A stretch of DNA of 37,351 nucleotides from an uncultured Croceitalea sp. (GTDB taxonomy: Bacteria > Bacteroidota > Bacteroidia > Flavobacteriales > Flavobacteriaceae). The translations under genes and the position numbers were made by a program. The notes beneath the pieces are model-generated. The model did not search any database, was not told where the DNA came from, and worked only from the letters and a program-made list of their open reading frames with translations. Below, one piece after another: positions 8,570 to 15,935 of the stretch. The stretch is taken from NCBI GenBank assembly GCA_937926215.1, contig CALEYA010000119.1, forward strand, positions 1-37,351. The letters run 5' to 3'. Each line of letters begins with the position of its first letter. Position 1 is the first letter of the stretch.

Positions 8570-9025
8570 GTGGATACACTAAGTTATAAAACTATTTCCG
8601 CCAATAGAGCTACCGTTGAAAAGCAATGGGTATTGGTCGATGCTGAAGGACAAACATTGGGTAGATTGGCCTCTAAAGTAGCCAAAATACTAAGGGGAAA
8701 ATATAAAACAAATTATACGCCCCATGTGGATTGTGGTGATAACGTAGTTATCATTAATGCAGAAAAAGTTCAAATGAGCGGTAATAAATGGGAAGACAAA
8801 ACCTATTTAAGGTATACTGGTTATCCAGGAGGCCAACGTTCTACAAGTGCTTCTGAATTATTGGAAAAACACCCAGAACGTATTATCGAAAAATCCGTAA
8901 AGGGGATGCTTCCTAAAAATAAATTGGGTGCCGACCTTTTTAGAAACCTAAAGGTATACGCAGGTGCCACTCATGACCAAGAGGCACAAAAACCTAAAGC
9001 TATTAATCTTAACGACTACAAATAA
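8570..9025 (+). CDS. rplM: 50S ribosomal protein L13
   Basis: The 151-residue product contains the L13 signatures [41 protein letters not shown] and [12 protein letters not shown]13 is an early-assembly protein of the large subunit. I place the start at GTG 8570 because flavobacterial L13 begins DTLSYKT; the longer open frame back to TTG 8468 would run through the promoter and has no family counterpart. The start codon lies inside a short A/T hairpin (about 8558-8571). The stop codon overlaps the rpsI start as TAATG, so the two proteins are translationally coupled. Confidence 0.93.
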   Translation: MDTLSYKTISANRATVEKQWVLVDAEGQTLGRLASKVAKILRGKYKTNYTPHVDCGDNVVIINAEKVQMSGNKWEDKTYLRYTGYPGGQRSTSASELLEKHPERIIEKSVKGMLPKNKLGADLFRNLKVYAGATHDQEAQKPKAINLNDYK

Positions 9026-9411
9026 TGGAAGTGGTTCATAAAATAGGAAGAAGAAAAACAGCTGTTGCACGTGTTTATCTTTCTGAAGGAAAAGGAGATA
9101 TTACCGTAAACAAAAGAAAGTTTGAGGAGTACTTTGCTACCGCTACATTACAGTACAAGGTAAAGCAACCTTTTACCCTTACTGAAACCGATGGAAATTA
9201 CGACGTTAAAGTCAACGTTTACGGTGGAGGCATCACTGGACAGGCAGAGGCAGTGCGTTTGGCACTATCCCGTGCTATGTGCGAGATCGATGAGGAAAAC
9301 AGGCTTGTTCTAAAACCAGAAGGATTATTGACAAGAGATCCAAGAATGGTGGAACGTAAGAAATTCGGTCAAAAGAAAGCAAGGAAGAAATTCCAGTTCT
9401 CCAAGCGTTAA
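9025..9411 (+). CDS. rpsI: 30S ribosomal protein S9
   Basis: The 128-residue product has the S9 features: [12 protein letters not shown] near the N-terminus, [20 protein letters not shown] in the middle and the basic tail ending in [12 protein letters not shown] that reaches the P-site tRNA. The start ATG overlaps the last base of the rplM stop. The rplM-rpsI pair is the near-universal arrangement. A hairpin at 9422-9441 follows. Confidence 0.97.
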   Translation: MEVVHKIGRRKTAVARVYLSEGKGDITVNKRKFEEYFATATLQYKVKQPFTLTETDGNYDVKVNVYGGGITGQAEAVRLALSRAMCEIDEENRLVLKPEGLLTRDPRMVERKKFGQKKARKKFQFSKR

Positions 9412-9421
9412 AAAATTATAC

Positions 9422-9441
9422 GGGCATCCTTTTGGGTGCCC
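9422..9441 (+). terminator. Hairpin after rpsI, likely terminator or attenuator
   Basis: GGGCATCC (9422-9429) pairs with GGGTGCCC (9434-9441) through a TTTT loop, eight pairs including one G-T. The tail AATATTTTATATT is T-rich but not a clean run. It ends the rplM-rpsI unit or attenuates read-through into rpsB. Confidence 0.65.
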
Positions 9442-9652
9442 AATATTTTATATTCATAATCAGTTCATTGAAAGTTCCGTTTAATCGGAACACTTAAAAA
9501 ATAACCGTTGCGGGGCCTAGCGTTCCAAAAACGGTTTCAGTAGATCCAAGAAAAATTCTTGATCACTGCTTAGTTTAGCATCTAAATATTAAAGGCTGCC
9601 AAGGCACCACTTTAGTATTGCTATTTCAAAAGAACGTAAACTAAATTTCAAA
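9442..9652 (+). promoter_or_regulatory. rpsB 5' leader with stacked hairpins
   Basis: No gene is seen here. Two stems stand out: GTTCCG/CGGAAC (9474-9479 with 9486-9491) and AACCGTT/AACGGTT (9503-9509 with 9530-9536) enclosing a GC-rich 20-base loop. I found no exact TAnnTTTG box, so the rpsB promoter is not placed. The length and structure would fit an autoregulatory ribosomal-protein leader; this is inference. Confidence 0.45.
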
Positions 9653-10762
9653 ATGGCGAAAGTCGAAGTAAAACAATTATTGGAAGCAGGTGTGCATTTT
9701 GGACACCTTACAAGAAAGTGGAATCCAAACATGGCTCCCTACATCTACATGGAGCGTAATGGGATTCACGTAATCAATCTCTACAAAACCGTAGCAAAAT
9801 TAGATGAAGCGAATGAAGCGCTTAAAAAAATAGCAGCTTCCGGTCGTAAAATCTTATTTGTTGCCACTAAAAAGCAAGCTAAGGATATTGTTGCACAGAA
9901 AGTAGCCAACGTAAACATGCCTTACATTACGGAAAGATGGCCCGGTGGTATGTTGACCAACTTTGTAACTATCAGAAAAGCGGTTAAAAAAATGGCTTCC
10001 ATTGACCGTATGAAAAAAGACGGAACATTTAACACACTATCTAAAAAAGAACGTTTGCAAGTAGATCGTCTACGTGCAAAGTTGGAAAAAAACCTAGGTT
10101 CCATTTCTGAAATGACACGTTTGCCCGGCGCTATTTTTATTGTAGATACCATGCGTGAGCATATTGCCGTAAAGGAAGCCCAAAAATTGAACATTCCGAT
10201 CTTTGCCATGGTCGACACCAATTCCGATCCAAGGCCTATCGATTACATCATCCCATCCAATGATGATGCCGGAAAGTCTATTGAAGCCATCATGGGGTCC
10301 GTAACCGATGCCGTTGCAGAAGGTTTGGCGGAACGTAAAGCTGACAAGCAAGGAAGCAAAGAAGGTAAGGAGGCTCCAAAAGAAAAAGATGCAGCTCCAA
10401 AAGAAAAGGCAACTGCACCTAAAGAGGAAGTAGCCGTAAAAGAAACGCCTGCAGCTGCAGCCCCAGCTCCTGAAAAAGAGGAAGCAAAAGAAGTAAAAGC
10501 GGACGACCTTACTAAAGTGGAAGGAATAGGTCCTAAAGCAGCGGAAGCCCTTGTAGCGGCAGGAATCGCCACTTACGGCGCTTTAGCAGCAGCAACGCCA
10601 GACGCCATTAAAACCATTTTAACGGATGCCAGCCCAAGACTAGCACATTTAGAACCAGCTTCTTGGCCTAAACAAGCGCAAATGGCCGCAGATGGCAAAT
10701 GGGATGAGCTTAAAGAATGGCAAGACAATACCAAAGGAGGTATTGAAGATTCTGAAGAATAG
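9653..10762 (+). CDS. rpsB: 30S ribosomal protein S2 with C-terminal helix-hairpin-helix extension
   Basis: Residues 1-228 are a normal S2: VKQLLEAGVHFGH, RWPGGMLTNF, PGAIFIVDT and VDTNSDPRPIDYIIPSNDDA. S2 is usually 230-260 residues; this one has 369. Residues about 230-281 are a Lys/Glu/Ala/Pro linker with three repeats of a seven-residue APKEK unit (241-261). Residues about 283-355 form a helix-hairpin-helix domain, with the hairpin in VEGIGPKAAEALVAAGI and a conserved tail containing SWPKQAQMAADGKWDELKEWQ. A similar domain is, to my recollection, found at the C-terminus of Bacteroidota L21. The extension is in frame with no sign of a frameshift. It is followed by tsf, the usual partner. 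Confidence 0.95.
   Translation: MAKVEVKQLLEAGVHFGHLTRKWNPNMAPYIYMERNGIHVINLYKTVAKLDEANEALKKIAASGRKILFVATKKQAKDIVAQKVANVNMPYITERWPGGMLTNFVTIRKAVKKMASIDRMKKDGTFNTLSKKERLQVDRLRAKLEKNLGSISEMTRLPGAIFIVDTMREHIAVKEAQKLNIPIFAMVDTNSDPRPIDYIIPSNDDAGKSIEAIMGSVTDAVAEGLAERKADKQGSKEGKEAPKEKDAAPKEKATAPKEEVAVKETPAAAAPAPEKEEAKEVKADDLTKVEGIGPKAAEALVAAGIATYGALAAATPDAIKTILTDASPRLAHLEPASWPKQAQMAADGKWDELKEWQDNTKGGIEDSEE
10373..10435 (+). repeat. 21-bp tandem repeat in the S2 linker
   Basis: Three consecutive seven-codon units encode APKEKDA, APKEKAT and APKEEVA in the linker that joins the S2 core to its helix-hairpin-helix domain. Confidence 0.7.
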
Positions 10763-10781
10763 TCCAATTCTAAGCTAAAAC

Positions 10782-10802
10782 AAAACACGGGTTCCGTGTT
10801 TT
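10782..10802 (+). terminator. Hairpin between rpsB and tsf (attenuator-like)
   Basis: AAAACACGG (10782-10790) and CCGTGTTTT (10794-10802) form a perfect nine-pair stem with a three-base loop, 19 bases after the rpsB stop. The T run within the stem end is short, so partial termination or RNA processing is as likely as full termination. A second small stem, TTTCCG/CGGAAA (10825-10830 with 10837-10842), precedes tsf. Confidence 0.5.
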
Positions 10803-10860
10803 ACTTTACATAAATTTAAAACGATTTCCGTCTTTTCGGAAAAGATAAAAATTACACATT

Positions 10861-11685
10861 ATGGCAAAAATTACAGCCGCAGAAGTAAATAAATTAAGAA
10901 AGGCCACCGGTGCGGGAATGATGGATTGCAAAAAAGCATTGGTTGAAGCCGAGGGTGATTTTGACAAAGCAATAGAAATCCTTCGTAAGAAAGGTCAAAA
11001 AGTAGCTGCCAAAAGAGCGGATAGGGATTCCTCTGAAGGTGCTGCCATTGCCAAAGTAAGCGAAGACAACGCTAAAGGTGTTGCCATTTCTTTGAACTGC
11101 GAAACAGATTTCGTTGCAAAGAACGAGACTTTTGTGACCTTAGCCCAAGAATTGGCTGCCGTCGCTTTAAACCACGATAGTAAAGATTCTTTTTTGGCCG
11201 CTGATTACAATGGAATGACGGTTGCCGAAAAATTGACCGAACAAACAGGGGTTATCGGAGAGAAAATTGAAATAGGAAGCTTTGAAACCTTAAGTGCTCC
11301 TTTTGTAGGCTCTTACATTCATGCAGGTAACAAAATTGCCACTTTGGTAGGTTTATCCGCCGCTGTTGATGGTGCTGCCATCGCTGCAAAGGATGTTGCC
11401 ATGCAAGCAGCCGCTATGAACCCTGTTGCTTTGAATGAGGAAGGTGTTGATCAATCCGTCATTGACAAAGAGATTGAAATTGCCAAAGATCAATTACGAC
11501 AAGAAGGGAAGCCTGAGGCCATGCTTGAGAATATTGCCAAAGGAAAACTAAAGCGTTTCTTTAAGGACAATACCTTGGTCAACCAAGCTTTTATTAAGGA
11601 CAGCAAACAGAGCGTATCCCAATACGTGAAATCTGTTGATTCCAACTTAGAGGTTACCGGTTTTTCTAGGGTTGCCCTTGGGTAA
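10861..11685 (+). CDS. tsf: Translation elongation factor Ts
   Basis: The product has 274 residues. The N-terminal UBA-like part (ITAAEVNKLRKATGAGMMDCKKAL) is followed by the GDFDKAIEILRKKG segment and the nucleotide-exchange motif TDFVAKN, whose Asp-Phe pair disrupts the Mg site of EF-Tu. EF-Ts recycles EF-Tu from GDP to GTP form. The gene lies downstream of rpsB as in most bacteria and is closed by a strong terminator. Confidence 0.97.
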   Translation: MAKITAAEVNKLRKATGAGMMDCKKALVEAEGDFDKAIEILRKKGQKVAAKRADRDSSEGAAIAKVSEDNAKGVAISLNCETDFVAKNETFVTLAQELAAVALNHDSKDSFLAADYNGMTVAEKLTEQTGVIGEKIEIGSFETLSAPFVGSYIHAGNKIATLVGLSAAVDGAAIAAKDVAMQAAAMNPVALNEEGVDQSVIDKEIEIAKDQLRQEGKPEAMLENIAKGKLKRFFKDNTLVNQAFIKDSKQSVSQYVKSVDSNLEVTGFSRVALG

Positions 11686-11706
11686 TTTTAAGTAAGAAAT
11701 ATGCAC

Positions 11707-11738
11707 AAAGCCGTCCCTTGGGGCGGCTTTTTTTGTTT
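11707..11738 (+). terminator. Intrinsic terminator of tsf
   Basis: AAAGCCG (11707-11713) pairs with CGGCTTT (11724-11730), extended by further G-C pairs to about ten, with a four-base loop. It is followed directly by a run of T (11728-11734). It works on the plus strand; the minus-strand tail lacks a T run. Confidence 0.9.
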
Positions 11739-11780
11739 AAGATCTTCTACTAGACTTTAAGTCACTATCCAAAAATTCCA

Positions 11781-13214
11781 CTAGGGCTTAGCCCCTAAGG
11801 CTTTTAGTTTTTGTATACCATGTTCATTCTCTGGGTTCAAAGCAACCGAATGTTTATAGTTCTTTATTGCTTTATCAACATCTCCAGAAACTTCATAACC
11901 CTCTGCTAAACTATCCCAAACATTCCAAGAATTTGGAAACTCTCTGGTATTTAGCGTAAATACGGTTAAGGCTTTTTCCATATCACCCGTTCTTAAAACT
12001 TGGTATCCCAAGGCATTTATAACACCTTCAAAATTGACCTGGTCGTATTTCTTATTGTTTTGGAGTTCTTTATATGTTGCTTGGAAGACGTTTATATCAC
12101 TATTCGAAATTTGATCCAACAAGGTTTCAAAAACATAGTTATTAAAATCCACGATGTTGAGATCTACCAAACTTACCAAATGGTTCATCACATTTTCAAT
12201 ATTGTAATAGTGGGTCAATCCGTTGGAAAGAAAAATAATGCTAAGACCATCCTTTGGAAAAATACGATAAGCCGTAACCAAGGAGCCGGAAAACCCATAT
12301 GAGATATGCCCATTTAGATTGTGCATGTCCCAGCCATATGCAAATTGTTTAGGGCTGTTGGTATAGGTAGCTGGTTCAAACATCCGGTTTTGGGATGCTT
12401 CGTTAAGCAGTTGGTGACCACTCAACTTATGGTCCCACTCCAAATAATCCCGTAGCGTAATGTTTAGGCCATTTGCCGCCAAAAGATACCTTCCCTGAAG
12501 GTAACTGGTGTCGATAATCAACGCTCCCGTTCTAAAGGGGAAATACGGTGTAACCCTGTTATTTATAATAGTCCTTGAATCCGAAGAAAAAAAAGGTTCC
12601 CCATCTTGATCAGTAAACTGCCCCTTAGAAATAAAATCTTCAATTGTTGTACCGCACACTTTTTCAATAATTTGCTGTAGTAACCAAAAATTCGTTTGGT
12701 TATAATCGTATTTTTCACCGATAGGAAACTTAAGCGCTTCCTTAAAAACTTTTACCTTGGCTTCTTCTTCCGTAAGGTCCTCAAAGTCTGGGATAGGGGC
12801 CATATCCGGCAAACCGGACGCATGCGTCAAGAGGTGTTTTATCTGTAGCGATTGCCATTCTTTAGGTAATCCGTCGACATAATTAGCAACCGTATCCTCC
12901 AAGCTTATTTTGTCTTGTTCCAAAAGTTGGAAAACCGCAGTAGCAACAAAAGTTTTGGTTAAGGAATATACCCTAAAAACAGATGTGCTATCAACGGCCA
13001 CATTATGCTCTAAGCTGGCTTTACCATAATAGCCTTCGTGCAAGACCTTCCCCTCTTTTACCACTGCAACAGCGGCACCGGGTATGCCATATCGGTCCAT
13101 AACGGTAGTGACATATGTTGTCACCTCTTTATTTAAATCTGCTTCAACCGTACCCTGTCCAAAAGTGCCAAGACTACTTGCAAACAGAATCAGTACCAAT
13201 ACATATAGTTTCAT
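11781..13214 (-). CDS. Exported beta-lactamase-family serine hydrolase with C-terminal TPR
   Basis: The product has 477 residues with a signal peptide (MKLYVLVLILFASSLGTFGQ). Residues about 28-360 are a class-C beta-lactamase/DD-peptidase fold: the nucleophile motif SLTK at 84-87, the supporting HLLTHASGLPD at 127-137, and YNQ at 171-173 in the place of the usual YxN. Residues about 400-477 contain two TPR units ending in the LNPENEHGIQKLKAL type helix. Family members are esterases, peptidases or D-aminopeptidases; the substrate is unknown. It follows the second DUF4097 gene by 88 bases across a strong hairpin, so it may be the last gene of the ECF operon or a separate unit. Confidence 0.88.
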   Translation of the reverse strand: MKLYVLVLILFASSLGTFGQGTVEADLNKEVTTYVTTVMDRYGIPGAAVAVVKEGKVLHEGYYGKASLEHNVAVDSTSVFRVYSLTKTFVATAVFQLLEQDKISLEDTVANYVDGLPKEWQSLQIKHLLTHASGLPDMAPIPDFEDLTEEEAKVKVFKEALKFPIGEKYDYNQTNFWLLQQIIEKVCGTTIEDFISKGQFTDQDGEPFFSSDSRTIINNRVTPYFPFRTGALIIDTSYLQGRYLLAANGLNITLRDYLEWDHKLSGHQLLNEASQNRMFEPATYTNSPKQFAYGWDMHNLNGHISYGFSGSLVTAYRIFPKDGLSIIFLSNGLTHYYNIENVMNHLVSLVDLNIVDFNNYVFETLLDQISNSDINVFQATYKELQNNKKYDQVNFEGVINALGYQVLRTGDMEKALTVFTLNTREFPNSWNVWDSLAEGYEVSGDVDKAIKNYKHSVALNPENEHGIQKLKALGAKP

Positions 13215-13232
13215 CTTTCTAGGGTTTTATAA

Positions 13233-13269
13233 TCTTCTTTGCGGTTGCTATGGACAACCGCAAAGAAGA
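13233..13269. other. Perfect 15-bp hairpin between DUF4097 gene and serine hydrolase gene
   Basis: Bases 13233-13247 pair without mismatch with 13255-13269 around a seven-base loop. There is no T run on either side. It lies between the stop of the DUF4097 gene and the start of the serine hydrolase. It could end transcription, protect an mRNA 3' end or be a processing site. Confidence 0.75.
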
Positions 13270-13302
13270 ATGGGCAATACCTTTTGTTTGTTATGGAACA
13301 GG

Positions 13303-14130
13303 TTATTTGGAAGAGATGATCACATCACCATTAAAGGTTTTGAACAACATTTCCGGACCACCGCCATTGATTGCTCCTTTTACCCATTGCTCAATTTTAA
13401 CCTTATAACTGCCCGAGGAGGCATCACGGTCTACCTCAGGCGTATTTTTGGATAGGACCATATCAAAATCGGTATACACATCCCCCATATCGGATTTTGC
13501 CTTTACGTTCGCTTTTAAAGAACTGGGGAAAGTAACTTTTACATCTCCGTTAAAGCTGCTAAAGGCCATATCCGCATCCTTTTTAATACTGGCAAAACTT
13601 ACGTTAACATCCCCGTTGGTCGTATCCAAACTGGCAGAGCCGCTTACATTGTCCAAAGTAATTTCACCGTTTACGTTACTAATTTCCATATCACCGTTTA
13701 CCCCTGTAACCCGGATATCCCCATCATTGACCGTGGAAAGTTTTAAAGAAAAGTTTACGGGCACCTTAACAAGAATATCCGTAGTCCGGTTCCAAAGTTC
13801 ATTGTTAATCTCTACCACATTATTTTTCTCCTCTGCACTGATGTTAAGACTGGAACCCGATATTTTCTTCATTCCGGCTTTTTCTTTATTCTTGTCTTTG
13901 TGACAATCCTCGCAATGTTCCTTTTCCCCAATGGTTGCCTTAACAATTACTTCCTTTCCCTCATAAGCCACTACCTCTATAGAGCCCGCGACCTGGCTGA
14001 CAATCAATTTTCCAGGGCTCCCAGGATTACTTAATGGAACAGTAAACAAGTCTACACTCTTCTCCTGTGCATTTCCCATATAGGCGCATACCGCGATGAT
14101 CAAAACGAAAATATATTTTAGCTGCTTCAT
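13303..14130 (-). CDS. DUF4097-family exported protein with HCxxCH motif
   Basis: The product has 275 residues and a signal peptide ending near GNAQ (22). From about 105 onward it is a ladder of short strands with repeated NGDI/VNGEI/TNGDV/FNGDV turns, the mark of the DUF4097 (adhesin-like, beta-helical) family in Bacteroidota. The insert at 72-77, HCEDCH, is a CxxCH sequence with an extra preceding His, followed by a Lys-rich stretch. It could bind heme c or a metal; this is not shown. It follows a paralogue by 55 bases in an operon led by an ECF sigma factor. DUF4097 genes often sit beside anti-sigma-like genes; their biochemical role is unknown. Confidence 0.85.
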   Translation of the reverse strand: MKQLKYIFVLIIAVCAYMGNAQEKSVDLFTVPLSNPGSPGKLIVSQVAGSIEVVAYEGKEVIVKATIGEKEHCEDCHKDKNKEKAGMKKISGSSLNISAEEKNNVVEINNELWNRTTDILVKVPVNFSLKLSTVNDGDIRVTGVNGDMEISNVNGEITLDNVSGSASLDTTNGDVNVSFASIKKDADMAFSSFNGDVKVTFPSSLKANVKAKSDMGDVYTDFDMVLSKNTPEVDRDASSGSYKVKIEQWVKGAINGGGPEMLFKTFNGDVIISSK

Positions 14131-14185
14131 GATTTCTTAAAATTTATATGTTGTTGTATTATATTTTTTGATGTATAAATCGATG

Positions 14186-15046
14186 CTATATTTTTTTGAC
14201 AAACACGTTCCCATTAAAGGTTTCAAACTTAAAATCCGTATCCCCAGCACCTATCTGCATTACCGGGAACGCTTCATATTTAAATTTTGCCCGACCTTCA
14301 TTTGCGGTCTTTTTGGTGTCCGTGTACTGTTTGCTAATATCAAAATCCGTGAATAATTCGCCATTAAAACTCTTGAAGGAAATGGCGGCGGATAGCACCT
14401 TTCTAAACCTCACATTGATATCCCCGTTCAACGAATAGTATTCCGATGCCTCCACAGGATTAGTGGCATAGGTAATGTCCACGTCCCCATTGATACAGTG
14501 CACTTTTGTTTTTCCCTCAACATTAGTAAGTGCAATGGCCCCATTAATATTGTTCACTTTTAAGGACTTGCCTGACGTATTTTTTATGCTGATATCGCCC
14601 TCGTTAACGGTACTCACATTTAAATTGGCTTTCGTTGGCACCTTGACCTTAAAACTCAATTTGTGCTGGTAAGGCGGTTCCCGATTGTCATTACAACAAT
14701 TGAACTTGAATCCCTCTTCATGAAATTTGAAGTAGGGCGATTTTGGGCGCAGGATAATCCTGTCCTGTTCTTTTATTATGCCCAGTTCCAGTTCTTGCTT
14801 TCCAAGCATTAAGGTTTCATCGGTATCCGCAAAAATTTCTCGCTTAACTTCAATTAAAATAGCGTCACCGCTATGGGCTTCCACGGTAACCGGACCAAAA
14901 ATATTGGTGATGACCAAAGTACTCTTGGACGGTGCGTCCGTAAACTTCAATTCTTTTTTGATAACCTCTTCAAAATGTTTTTGGGTAAACCCATAGTGTC
15001 CGTAAAACAAAAGGACAATCGCGTAAATGATAATTTTATGTTTCAT
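14186..15046 (-). CDS. DUF4097-family exported protein
   Basis: I place the start at ATG 15046 (286 residues) since it opens directly on a signal peptide, MKHKIIIYAIVLLFYGHYGFTQ; the longer frame to 15103 adds a charged stretch without family support. From about 130 it shows the same NG-turn ladder as the next gene: VNEGDISI, NNINGAI, HCINGDVDI, LNGDINVRF, FNGELFTDF, FNGNVFV. A CC pair (FKFNCCNDN) occupies roughly the position of the HCxxCH in its paralogue. It lies 90 bases after the HEAT-repeat gene. The function is unknown; envelope stress or sensing is a guess from the operon. Confidence 0.83.
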   Translation of the reverse strand: MKHKIIIYAIVLLFYGHYGFTQKHFEEVIKKELKFTDAPSKSTLVITNIFGPVTVEAHSGDAILIEVKREIFADTDETLMLGKQELELGIIKEQDRIILRPKSPYFKFHEEGFKFNCCNDNREPPYQHKLSFKVKVPTKANLNVSTVNEGDISIKNTSGKSLKVNNINGAIALTNVEGKTKVHCINGDVDITYATNPVEASEYYSLNGDINVRFRKVLSAAISFKSFNGELFTDFDISKQYTDTKKTANEGRAKFKYEAFPVMQIGAGDTDFKFETFNGNVFVKKI

Positions 15047-15136
15047 TTTAAGCATTTTATGTGGCCTGATTAGGACCAACTGTTCGTAATTTGACTGTGC
15101 CAACTATGGCGATTTTCTTAAATGATATTGCTGTAT

Positions 15137-15931
15137 CTAGATAATGGAGGCTATGGTCTCCTCTATTTTTTTCTTTACCGTAGTATCCAATTCTTTTTCT
15201 TGTAACAATTGTTTAAAAGGTGCTATGGATTTTTTTTCTTCCAAAGCCAACATTAAATTGGCCAGGGTAACCTGTATGATTGGAGATTCTTGGTTTGGAA
15301 TGGATTGTATCAATCCTTGACGCACGGTAGGATTGTCCACATAATTCGTCAAGGACGCTATAGCAGCCAACCTAACATTGACATTGGTGTCCTTATTCAA
15401 GGTTTTTAGCAATGCCGTAATTACCGTGGCATCTACATTGGTGATCTTATTGATTTCACTTACCCCTTCCAAACGTTTACTGGCAGAGGGTTGGTCCAAC
15501 AAGGTCAACACCAACTTCTCCCGCACTTCCGTGACTTCTTCCGCCGCTACCGAGATCCCCGGTTGTTGCTGCACATTTTTTGTTAGCACATAGCCCGCTC
15601 CAAGACCTATGGCCATAAAAACCATAGCATAAGCCAATTGTGGTCTAAACAACCAATCTAGTAATGCCTTAAAGGATGTAGTAAGCTTCCCGGGGCTCTC
15701 CGCTTTTTCCATTTCCCTTCCCAAGAGTTCAAAAAACTGTTGATCCATGCGATCCGAAGGTTCTGGAACTTCAAATTGGTCCATCCCTTTCCAAGAAGAT
15801 TCAAGAGCTTTTAAAGTATCCCTGTATTCTTCATGTTGCTCTAACAAAGACTCCAATTGCTGTATCCCTTCTTCATTTAGTTCCCCTCTTAAATAAGCAA
15901 CAGCTAAAATTTCAAAATTGCTATTCTCCAT
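15137..15931 (-). CDS. Membrane-anchored HEAT-repeat protein, candidate anti-sigma factor
   Basis: Start at ATG 15931 gives 264 residues and leaves 4 bases after the sigma factor stop; the longer frame to 15958 would overlap the sigma gene. Residues 1-75 are helical and acidic (FEILAVAYLRGELNEEG and a ...SLLEQHEEYRDTLKAL helix) like the cytoplasmic part of anti-sigma factors, but there is no zinc HxxxCxxC motif. One membrane segment lies at about 97-117. Residues 137-264, outside the membrane, form HEAT-like helical repeats (TNVNVRLAAIASLTNYVD is typical). The position directly after an ECF sigma gene makes it the likely anti-sigma partner. Confidence 0.83.
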   Translation of the reverse strand: MENSNFEILAVAYLRGELNEEGIQQLESLLEQHEEYRDTLKALESSWKGMDQFEVPEPSDRMDQQFFELLGREMEKAESPGKLTTSFKALLDWLFRPQLAYAMVFMAIGLGAGYVLTKNVQQQPGISVAAEEVTEVREKLVLTLLDQPSASKRLEGVSEINKITNVDATVITALLKTLNKDTNVNVRLAAIASLTNYVDNPTVRQGLIQSIPNQESPIIQVTLANLMLALEEKKSIAPFKQLLQEKELDTTVKKKIEETIASII

Positions 15932-15935
15932 AACC

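Noticed and set aside
10243-10572. Ala/Ser-rich open frame on the minus strand inside rpsB
   Set aside because: It is a shadow of the Lys/Glu/Ala linker of S2; no start context or family match.
11707-11738. tsf terminator also ending the serine hydrolase transcript
   Set aside because: The minus-strand side lacks a T run after the stem (TTTGTGCAT), so I call it for the plus strand only.
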